Shown here: positions 1-6,681 of the stretch, in pieces | Layout: the number at the start of each line of letters is the position of its first letter | Position numbering within the stretch: the stretch's first letter is position 1 | From: Scytonema hofmannii PCC 7110 | GTDB taxonomy: Bacteria; Cyanobacteriota; Cyanobacteriia; Cyanobacteriales; Nostocaceae | DNA: 64,000 nt | Reading direction: 5' to 3' | NCBI RefSeq assembly: GCF_000346485.2 | Contig: NZ_KQ976354.1 | Location: 9,506,341 to 9,570,340 of the forward strand | Translations under genes and position numbers: made by a program | The notes under the pieces: model-generated | The model's input: only the letters and a program-made list of their open reading frames with translations | Told to the model about the DNA's origin: nothing | Database searches by the model: none

Positions 1-112
1 GTCACTGGTCACTGGTCACTGGTCACTGGTCACTGGTCACTGGTCACTGGTCACTGGTCACTGGTCACTGGTCACTGGTCACTGGTCACTGGTCACTGGT
101 CACTGGTCACTG
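1..112. repeat. Heptanucleotide tandem array (GTCACTG)n
   Basis: About sixteen perfect head-to-tail copies of GTCACTG run from the first base of the window, so the array may extend outside. It enters the 3' end of the minus-strand GH116 gene: the last codons and the TGA stop (93-95) of that gene are made of repeat units. This is the STRR class known from filamentous cyanobacteria. Confidence 0.97.
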
Positions 113-2567
113 CCAAATAAACTGCCCAAATCGCCATAGCCCGTAAATAGACGCAAGCGCGGAAGGTTCCGACAGCCGTAATAGCTTCAGGAGTGCGGAA
201 TTGTAGCCCATTGTTGTAAATTTGGCTAACTACAGCTTGTGTTAGTTGAAATGCTTCATCTTTCATGCCCATTTGTACGAGAAATGCGGCTAGCCCAAAA
301 TTGATTCCCGTCCAAACCTCCAGGGGATGAGTGGCTTTAGGATTCTCAGGCGAACCATCAGGACGAAGACCATTGGCAGCACCAAATTGACCATCATGAA
401 ACTTGAGGAAGCAGGCTTCGTAAACAATTTTTAAGGCAGATGCAGCACAATCAGGTGGTACGATATCTGGTAAGCCCAACAGGCGAGCATAAAATTGTCC
501 ACACAGTTGGTCTGCCATGACGACATCAGAACCACTCTGACTATCTAGCCGATAATATTGCCCGTTCCAAAGTTTTTCTTGGTAAACAGGGCGAGCTTGT
601 TCTAACCAAGCTTCATAGATGGATTTTTGAATCGCAGCGTTGTTTTGACTATCTGCTAAAATTTCACAAATAGCGATCGCCGCTTCTAGTGCTGCCAACC
701 ACAATCCACCACAGTAAGCGCTAACTCCTTGCAACCGCCAGTCATCAAAAGTTTGGTCGGGTGCGCCGGAATTCTCAGGAATACCATCTCCATCTTTATC
801 AAAACTCTTAAGATAGTCCAAGGTTTGGACGATAGCATTCCAACACTCCGCTAAGAATTCCACATCATTAGCACCTGTAAGGAGAAAGTCGCGGTATACT
901 TGTACAACAAAATCGCTACCTAAATCCTTCCACAAATTACAATCTTGATAACTTGTGTAATTGGTCTTTTCCCAAACGTGCTCGTTTGGTGCGCCCAAAT
1001 CGTGAGGTGTTGCACCTTGAACTTTACGGACTGCCATTGGACTTTCTGCTCCAATGGTGTAATAGTATCCAATAACACGGGGAGTACTGTCACTTTTGGG
1101 AATTGCTCGTGCAAAAGCCCGCATCACTGCTTTTTCCAGTTCTGGAAACAGTATTAGTAGGGCAAAAGAGCCGTAAAGCCGGACATCTAAACTTTCATAC
1201 CAGCGATAGTCCAAGCACTCTAGCACGGCAAACTGGCCGATGGGATCGCTTTTTGATGCTGCACTCCAGAGAGTTCCGCCACTTGTGAGATCGTAAAGCT
1301 CGTTGAAAAGAGCCATCTTGAACCAATCGGGTAAGTCTTGACGCTCAATAATAGGCGTTTGCCATGCGTGAATTTGAGCTTGCCAGGTTTCATATTCTAC
1401 TAAGGCTGCTGTTGCGATCGCCCAAGCATTCTCACCGTTGACACCAAAAAAATCCGTATATCTGCGGTAATAGGTAATTCCTTCTGCAAATTCTGTTACA
1501 GGGAAATCCCAAGCTAAGACAAAAGGAAGTTTTATAGTTTCCCCTGGTTGAAGAGTGAACCGAAGGGCAAGTGCAACTCCAAGCTGTTCGCCCTCTGTCA
1601 CTGGGGTTTCATCTGTGTAGTTAGACAAGGAACCATTTTGGGCGAAGCTTTGCCATATTTCCTCACCCGTCCCCGTTGGATTCCATCGAGTGTTGTAATG
1701 TGCTTCAACCAACGGATGTTTTTGAGTGGCAATACACCACTGTCCATCACCTTCGGTTAAAGGTTTATCACTTTTCACCCGACTCATCAAACAACCAATA
1801 TATTCGCCCTTTTCTACAAGCTGGTTAAAGTTACCTTGGCTTTCATTCAAACGCGATCGATACTCGTAAACTGGGCTGCCATCATCCCGCACCCTGACTT
1901 CAGGAGATTTGAGGGCATTGGTAAACCAACCTACCATATTTTGCCAAGTCAGCATTATGCTGAGCGTTATAGGTGCATTTGTGGTATTTTGTGCAGTCCA
2001 GACGAACACTGCTACCGGATAACTTGTTTCCTTGTAGTTATTAGCCCAAATTGGGGAGAATTGCTCGCTCTTTAGCTGTGCTTGAAATACCCCTTCATAA
2101 ACAAACCAACTGCGGGGATATAACGCGTGATAGCTTCCCGTTGAGGGTATTTTGGATTTTGGATTTTGGATTTTGGATTTTGGATTATCCCCCTCTCCGC
2201 TTTCTCCTTCTTCTCTCCCTCCTCCACTTGCTGGATACCACTGCCAATCTGATAGGGTACCATCCTCTGGTGCTTTTGTACATAGCGCATAAGCTTTTGA
2301 GGAAGAATTATCTGACTCAAACAAGCTGAATTGACAGGCGGGAATGTTTTTGAATACGTGTTCGCCACCATCAATGTGCCAGAGATTGAAGTCTCCTCGT
2401 GAGGAGCGACCAATACACCCTGCACCAAAGCCGCCAAGAGGCATTCCGTGCCATGGACCATCGTCAATATTACTTGCATAGCGGACTGTATATGGAGTAT
2501 CCCAGCCTAAACCAATGGGACGGCTCCAAACGCAGGAAGGCATGACGGAGAAAGGCTTGTTACTCAT
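93..2567 (-). CDS. GH116 family beta-glycosidase (GBA2-type glucosylceramidase/beta-glucosidase)
   Basis: Predicted retaining beta-glycosidase of 824 aa, the family of bile-acid beta-glucosidase GBA2 and the archaeal and bacterial GH116 beta-glucosidases/xylosidases. The N-terminal half (about 1-370) matches the beta-sandwich GBA2_N domain, opening with the PLGGFGAG block near 43-50. The C-terminal half is the (alpha/alpha)6 catalytic domain (DUF608). FNELYDLTSGGTLW (421-434) carries the likely nucleophile E423, and PDQTFDDW (603-610) carries the acid/base region. No signal peptide is visible, so it is probably cytoplasmic. Residues about 117-141 are a low-complexity insert encoded by repeat DNA ([13 protein letters not shown]). 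The last residues and the stop codon come from a GTCACTG array. The natural substrate cannot be read from sequence. Confidence 0.9.
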   Translation of the reverse strand: MSNKPFSVMPSCVWSRPIGLGWDTPYTVRYASNIDDGPWHGMPLGGFGAGCIGRSSRGDFNLWHIDGGEHVFKNIPACQFSLFESDNSSSKAYALCTKAPEDGTLSDWQWYPASGGGREEGESGEGDNPKSKIQNPKSKIPSTGSYHALYPRSWFVYEGVFQAQLKSEQFSPIWANNYKETSYPVAVFVWTAQNTTNAPITLSIMLTWQNMVGWFTNALKSPEVRVRDDGSPVYEYRSRLNESQGNFNQLVEKGEYIGCLMSRVKSDKPLTEGDGQWCIATQKHPLVEAHYNTRWNPTGTGEEIWQSFAQNGSLSNYTDETPVTEGEQLGVALALRFTLQPGETIKLPFVLAWDFPVTEFAEGITYYRRYTDFFGVNGENAWAIATAALVEYETWQAQIHAWQTPIIERQDLPDWFKMALFNELYDLTSGGTLWSAASKSDPIGQFAVLECLDYRWYESLDVRLYGSFALLILFPELEKAVMRAFARAIPKSDSTPRVIGYYYTIGAESPMAVRKVQGATPHDLGAPNEHVWEKTNYTSYQDCNLWKDLGSDFVVQVYRDFLLTGANDVEFLAECWNAIVQTLDYLKSFDKDGDGIPENSGAPDQTFDDWRLQGVSAYCGGLWLAALEAAIAICEILADSQNNAAIQKSIYEAWLEQARPVYQEKLWNGQYYRLDSQSGSDVVMADQLCGQFYARLLGLPDIVPPDCAASALKIVYEACFLKFHDGQFGAANGLRPDGSPENPKATHPLEVWTGINFGLAAFLVQMGMKDEAFQLTQAVVSQIYNNGLQFRTPEAITAVGTFRACVYLRAMAIWAVYLAVTSDQ
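2145..2190. repeat. In-frame ATCCAAA heptamer array inside the GH116 gene
   Basis: About four to five tandem GGATTTT units (ATCCAAA on the coding strand) lie inside the GH116 reading frame without breaking it. They encode [13 protein letters not shown]. An adjacent purine-rich tract encodes the preceding Gly/Glu-rich residues. The same repeat is intergenic elsewhere in the window. Confidence 0.9.
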
Positions 2568-2622
2568 TGCTCAATTATACGGCGGTTGGTGCATAGGAGT
2601 GAAACAAAGATTTTTTTGATAG

Positions 2623-2702
2623 GCAGTAGGGAGTAGGGAGTAGGGAGTAGGGGGTAGGAGTTAGGACATAATGACCAAAATCCAAAATCCAAAATCCAAA
2701 AT
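2623..2702. repeat. Intergenic STRRs: AGTAGGG array followed by ATCCAAA array
   Basis: Two repeat families lie side by side between the small gene at 2713 and GH116. AGTAGGG units occupy about 2623-2667 and AAATCCA units about 2676-2702. The second array ends about 10 bases from the stop codon of the small upstream gene. Confidence 0.9.
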
Positions 2703-2712
2703 CGAATTAGTC

Positions 2713-2901
2713 TCATTCCATATCAAAAATTACTTGTAATTCAGCATCTGGCATAAGCCGACGCAAGACTGCTAAGTGACCATCAGCATCACTGCGGCTG
2801 CGGAATCGACCTATAATAGTTTGTTGTGTAGGTGAAAGCACGCGGATAACGATCCAAGGTGCTAGTGCTGTGCGGTAACCTTTAGTTTGTCGATTCAACA
2901 C
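2713..2901 (-). CDS. Small conserved hypothetical protein (62 or 70 aa)
   Basis: A small basic protein with the core IVIRVLSPTQQTIIGRFRSR and an acidic end (IFDME). It looks like a conserved cyanobacterial small protein, but I cannot assign a function. The first ATG of the frame is at 2925 (70 aa) and has no Shine-Dalgarno upstream. Eight codons in, AAAGGGAGG is followed after 7 bases by a GTG at 2901, which is the better start (62 aa). It lies upstream of GH116 on the same strand with repeat arrays between them. Cotranscription is possible but unproven. Confidence 0.65.
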   Translation of the reverse strand: MLNRQTKGYRTALAPWIVIRVLSPTQQTIIGRFRSRSDADGHLAVLRRLMPDAELQVIFDME

Positions 2902-2925
2902 GTCTAAACCTCCCTTTAATTGCAT

Positions 2926-3800
2926 AAATAAAAACGGTAATTGTTACAACCACGTTGAAAAAAGAATGCGATAGCATAGTTGAGTGAGATTAAGCCCAGG
3001 TAAGGTTTTCTCAATCCAAAATCTAAAACTTACTCATTCAAAATGGTATGTTTTTGCCAGAAAATCGCTCTTTATCTCATGTACCAGACACAAAATTATT
3101 CCCCATGCCTTGCTTGGTGGAGTTTTTACACACCACAGGTACTAAAGAGTGTTAACACATCTATACGCACACTCTGTTACCAGTAAGACGAAAGCATTTC
3201 GTGTCTCTACACTCGAAAAAAGCGATCGCCTGACGTGCAGAGATTCCAGTTTATGTAATTGGAATAACTAGTTCGAGTTGCAGAACATTAGTTCACGGTG
3301 AGATGCAATTCGCTGAAATCAAAACTGAAAAAAAGGCAGATATCGACTACAGGCGTGACCTTTTGGTTACTACCTTGTTGTTATTTTGCTTACACTTTAC
3401 TTGTAAGTGGTTAAGTTCTCGTGAAACACTATAGTTGAATTGCTAAAGTGTTAAGAAAAATGAACTAACTGAAGAACTGAAACTTACCAGGACAAGTTTG
3501 AAGTAAAAGCTTGCATTAACTTAAGAAGAGTTACGCTAGAAATTAACTTCAATTTTGCCGACAGCTTTTAAATTCTCCTGCGGTCAACACCACTCATTCA
3601 AAGTCCAAAATTCAAAAATGCGATATTTGAATGAATTGTCTTGAATTTTGAGATTTTCCAAGGTGAGTGACGAGTCACTACCCATCAAATCTAAAGGTCT
3701 AATCAACCAAAAAATTAAGTATTGGTTGACGATATGCAAACATGAAATACATATAGCAATCTGCAAACTCAGTCGCTCCAGCTAACTTATTAACATCATT
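2926..3800. other. Gene-poor intergenic stretch
   Basis: I see no convincing gene in these 875 bases. Only short out-of-frame ORFs occur. An inverted repeat AGAGTGT...ACACTCT lies near 3146-3172, a HIP1 site near 3221, and the tail of a common cyanobacterial GTGTCTCTAC-type repeat near 3200. The stretch presumably contains the promoter of the gene at 2713. Confidence 0.5.
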
Positions 3801-4037
3801 CTAGACCGAGATGTTTGCAAAAGGCAGAGGGGTCTCAACCCACATTTGCAAAATATCTGTCGATGATGTCAAATAAGCCAATTGATTCAGAAAGCCAGTA
3901 AATCTAGTATTTAGAGCCTGTTGAACAGTCCCAGTTGCAGATATTACAGCCTCAATCTTATTTGTGAAGTCTTGTGTTGCTGATTCCAAGATTTCGCAGT
4001 GGAGCCTGCCACTGCCACGTTCATCACTCATATTCAT
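3801..4037 (-). CDS. Possible small hypothetical protein (78 aa)
   Basis: A 78-aa ORF starting at ATG 4037 and ending in VETPLPFANISV. I recognise no domain and see no ribosome-binding site. It stands alone in a gene-poor region and has amphipathic stretches (FTNKIEAVISATGTVQQAL), so it may be a real small protein, a decayed gene fragment, or chance. Confidence 0.25.
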   Translation of the reverse strand: MNMSDERGSGRLHCEILESATQDFTNKIEAVISATGTVQQALNTRFTGFLNQLAYLTSSTDILQMWVETPLPFANISV

Positions 4038-4177
4038 ACGATGCTACCCGAGGATTTAAATTTCTCACTTACATTTACATTCGTTAAAAACGAGAACAGG
4101 AAAGAAGGAACATTTATAACAAAAAGTTGTGATTGTTGCTAGTGAATTTCCACAAAGTGATAGATGTGGAAAGAAAA

Positions 4178-4200
4178 ACCCCAGGTTCATCACCTGGGGT
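4178..4200 (-). terminator. Strong intrinsic terminator on the minus strand with no clear gene upstream
   Basis: ACCCCAGG (4178-4185) pairs perfectly with CCTGGGGT (4193-4200) across a 7-base loop. On the minus strand the hairpin is followed by TTTTTC, a textbook rho-independent terminator. The nearest minus-strand gene upstream (GIY-YIG) ends 410 bases earlier, so the terminator may belong to a short RNA starting near 4330. Confidence 0.75.
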
Positions 4201-4335
4201 ACGAACAACACAAAGGCGTAGCGGTTGGCACTGGAGTAGTATTAAAACCGATCGCAAACCAAAAAGAGGAGCTTCTAGCCTTGTGTAATGCGTTTGTTGG
4301 TGCAAGAACGTATTAACACTCACAATACTAATGCA
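4201..4335 (-). ncRNA. Candidate small RNA ending at the 4178-4200 terminator
   Basis: On the minus strand, a -10-like TAGTAT lies at about 4330 with a TTGGCA box about 19 bases upstream, and the transcript would run about 150 bases into the terminator. A 69-aa ORF in this stretch runs through the terminator stem and is unlikely to be translated. I do not recognise the sequence as a known cyanobacterial sRNA family such as Yfr1. The case rests on terminator plus promoter-like boxes only. Confidence 0.3.
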
Positions 4336-4413
4336 AAAATTAGTCTGGTTGCCAAAATGCCAAATGAAAATTTACTGAATCAAAGAATAAAATATTGAGT
4401 TAGAAATAAAATA

Positions 4414-4590
4414 AAGGGGAGAAACCCCACACCCCTATATCGGATGGAAGGCTTATAAAATAAGAGAAAGGGTCACGAGTTTTAGCGAGGGAGTGAGGGG
4501 ATAAACCCCACACTTTCATATCTAATTCCAACTCATTTAATAATAAAAATAAATAGTTTTAGATAGGGTATGGGGGGAGAAACCCCACAC
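4414..4590. repeat. Three related hairpin repeats of the form GGGGAGAAACCCCACAC
   Basis: Copies occur at about 4414-4432, 4497-4513 and 4572-4590, each a GGGG...CCCC hairpin followed by ACAC and separated by AT-rich spacers. The last lies about 20 bases past the GIY-YIG stop codon, so the series could act as 3' structure for that mRNA. Confidence 0.8.
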
Positions 4591-4609
4591 TTTTACATTT
4601 AAAACAAAC

Positions 4610-5155
4610 TTATTTCAAATCCAGCAAACCATCTTCTTTTAATTTAGGATTAAAACGAATTTGTGCTTGCAAACCACGTGCTTCTAGAAGGGTTGAGATT
4701 TCAGCCTCTACTCGCCGTGCCACATTTTTGATAATTTTCGTTTGCGTCAACTCATCATTTACAGGGTTTTCATAATGAGTTTTCTCTTCAGGTGTCATGA
4801 CTGCTCTTACATCGATTGGCTGTGTCCATTTATCTTTGTTGTCTGTATTGCCCAAGGGGATACTGCCATTTTCCGCAATCCAAGCCTTCTCGATATTTTC
4901 CAGCAGAGTTCGGCTCGGACGTTCGATGGTTTGGGCTTTCACCCAATAGCAGTGATGCGGTTGTCTGACCAAATGCTGCCTCAGACTAAGATAAACGTCA
5001 CGGGAATATCCTACGAATTGCAGCGCATGTTCTTGGTCATAAATCGCATACACTCCGATTTTACTCTGCAACTGTTCGGGTAGTTGACCGCGATCGTCGA
5101 TATAGGGAAGATATTCCAAGCTCTTTAAAGAAGGAATATTTGTTTCATCTACCAT
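4610..5155 (-). CDS. GIY-YIG nuclease family protein
   Basis: A 181-aa protein. The N-terminal half has the GIY-YIG fold signature in variant form: GVYAIYD (about 33-39) in place of GIY, and FVGYSRDV (about 47-54) in place of YIG, with the following Arg conserved. ENIEKAWIAENG supplies the downstream Glu region. The C-terminal third is a charged helical extension. Such single-domain cyanobacterial proteins are annotated as GIY-YIG nucleases, but their role in DNA repair or mobile DNA is not established. It is monocistronic, with an STRR array just upstream. Family assignment is good; catalytic activity is inference. Confidence 0.8.
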   Translation of the reverse strand: MVDETNIPSLKSLEYLPYIDDRGQLPEQLQSKIGVYAIYDQEHALQFVGYSRDVYLSLRQHLVRQPHHCYWVKAQTIERPSRTLLENIEKAWIAENGSIPLGNTDNKDKWTQPIDVRAVMTPEEKTHYENPVNDELTQTKIIKNVARRVEAEISTLLEARGLQAQIRFNPKLKEDGLLDLK

Positions 5156-5223
5156 AAGTCAATTTACACAAGGTTGATTCCTAATGCTATTATCTGACAC
5201 CCCGTTAACCTCTTGAAAATCCT

Positions 5224-5272
5224 TCTTCCTCACTCCCTACTCCCCACTCCCTACTCCCCACTCCCTATCAAA
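5224..5272. repeat. STRR array of the ACTCCCT/ACTCCCC type
   Basis: Tandem heptamers of the CTACTCC/CACTCCC family lie between the divergent GIY-YIG and aldolase genes. This is the complement of the AGTAGGG family seen elsewhere in the window. Confidence 0.9.
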
Positions 5273-5315
5273 AAAATTTAGCTACCATGTGGATATATAT
5301 TTGCATTAATAGCTA

Positions 5316-6374
5316 ATGAACTTTTGTAGTGATAATGTTGTCGGGGTATCTCCAGAAATTATGGCAGCGCTCGTGGAATGCAATCATGGAGTTGCGATGC
5401 CTTACGGTAACGACGATCGCACTCTATACTTAAACCATCTGTTTTCCGAATTATTTGAGACAGAGGTATTAGTATTTCCTGTAGCCACTGGTACCGCTGC
5501 TAATGCACTTGCTCTATCAGTGATGTCAACTCCTTATGGAGCAATCTACTGCCACCATCAATCTCATATTAACTGTGATGAATGCGGTGCTCCTGAATTT
5601 TTTACAGGCGGAGCAAAATTGGTAACCCTGCAAGGAGAGCATGGCAAGATAAACGCCAAAGATTTAGCAGGTGCGATCGCTCGTGCTGGTACTGGTATAG
5701 TACATCACGTTCAACCCACTGCTGTCAGCTTGTCTCAAGCGAGTGAAGCCGGTACAGTATACAGTATTCGTGAAGTTGCTCAAATTGCTGAAGTGGCACA
5801 CTCTCACGGGCTACCACTGCATATGGACGGTGCGCGTTTTGCTAACGCCGTTGTTACCTTGGAATGCACTCCTGCAGACATAACCTGGCGTGCTGGAGTT
5901 GATGTGTTGTCCTTTGGTGCAACCAAAAATGGAGCAATGGCAGCAGAAGCCGTTGTATTTTTCAATCCCGATTTAGCACAGACCTTCATCTACCGTCGCA
6001 AGCGTAGCGGACATCTATTTTCTAAAATGCAGTTTTTGTCCGTGCAGTTAGAAGCTTACATAAGAAATAATTTGTGGTTGAAGAATGCTACCCATGCTAA
6101 TCAGATGGCAAAGGATTTAGCCGAAAAGTTAACAAGACTGCCCGGAATTACCCTGTGTCATCCTGTGGAAGCTAACGAGATATTTGTTCAAATGCCAGAA
6201 CAAGTCATTGTCAATCTTTTCGCTGATGGCTTTAGGTTTTACCGTTGGGATGGCGAAGATTCTACAACAGTAAGGTTGGTCACTGCTTTTAGCACAAAAG
6301 AAGACGATATTGCAGCGCTGGTTGATGCGACTCGGAAGTACTGCTTTCAGCATTTATCAGTAACAGATAATTGA
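5316..6374 (+). CDS. ltaE: Low-specificity L-threonine aldolase family (PLP enzyme)
   Basis: A 352-aa fold-type I PLP enzyme of the beta-eliminating lyase/threonine aldolase family, cleaving L-threonine or allo-threonine to glycine and acetaldehyde. SDN near the N-terminus and the GTAAN segment (59-63) fit cofactor binding. HMDGARFANA (169-178) holds the Asp that contacts the pyridine nitrogen, and SFGATKNG (199-206) holds the Schiff-base lysine K204. Length and start (ATG after an AT-rich leader) fit the family. Exact substrate preference cannot be read. A weak hairpin follows the stop. Confidence 0.88.
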   Translation: MNFCSDNVVGVSPEIMAALVECNHGVAMPYGNDDRTLYLNHLFSELFETEVLVFPVATGTAANALALSVMSTPYGAIYCHHQSHINCDECGAPEFFTGGAKLVTLQGEHGKINAKDLAGAIARAGTGIVHHVQPTAVSLSQASEAGTVYSIREVAQIAEVAHSHGLPLHMDGARFANAVVTLECTPADITWRAGVDVLSFGATKNGAMAAEAVVFFNPDLAQTFIYRRKRSGHLFSKMQFLSVQLEAYIRNNLWLKNATHANQMAKDLAEKLTRLPGITLCHPVEANEIFVQMPEQVIVNLFADGFRFYRWDGEDSTTVRLVTAFSTKEDDIAALVDATRKYCFQHLSVTDN

Positions 6375-6397
6375 ACATCAGTTCGATGTTATCTTTT
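6374..6397 (+). terminator. Weak hairpin after the aldolase gene
   Basis: AACATC (6374-6379) pairs with GATGTT (6385-6390), followed by ATCTTTTCC. The stem is short, but the position directly after the stop codon suggests a terminator. Confidence 0.4.
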
Positions 6398-6406
6398 CCT
6401 ACTTTC

Positions 6407-6419
6407 TCAGCAAGCCCTA
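6407..6419. repeat. Solo end resembling the MITE terminus
   Basis: TCAGCAAGCCCTA matches the right terminal inverted repeat of the 211-bp element at 31274-31484. No partner end is visible nearby, so this may be a solo relic or chance. Confidence 0.35.
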
Positions 6420-6599
6420 CTTAAAAATCATTCAAATGTATCGATAAAAGGTTTTGGTCAGTATGTGACAGTTGTGAGTGCGAAATAAGGATTAGATCCC
6501 AGCCTTCACGCTCTCTCAAATGTTTCTACTTAATTAAAAGTATAATTTTATTCTTAAAAAAAAATTGGGTAATTACCGCTTGTGACACTTAGGGTGCGG

Positions 6600-6681
6600 A
6601 ATAGGGGATGAATAGCCCTTAGGGAGAGGAAAATGAATTTGATCTCCCTTCTCCCTGGGGGAGAAGGGTTGGGGATGAGGG
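6600..6681. repeat. Palindromic GGGGATGAGGG/AGAAGGG repeat abutting the bcsA stop
   Basis: CTCCCTTCTCCC pairs with GGGAGAAGGG, flanked by GGGGATGA motifs. The repeat ends exactly at the base before the bcsA stop codon (6682-6684). A related palindrome occurs at about 46850-46965. It may serve as 3' structure between the convergent aldolase and cellulose genes. Confidence 0.75.

Noticed and set aside
4114-4323. 69-aa minus-strand ORF
   Set aside because: It reads through a strong intrinsic terminator stem and has no family resemblance; a short untranslated RNA is more likely.
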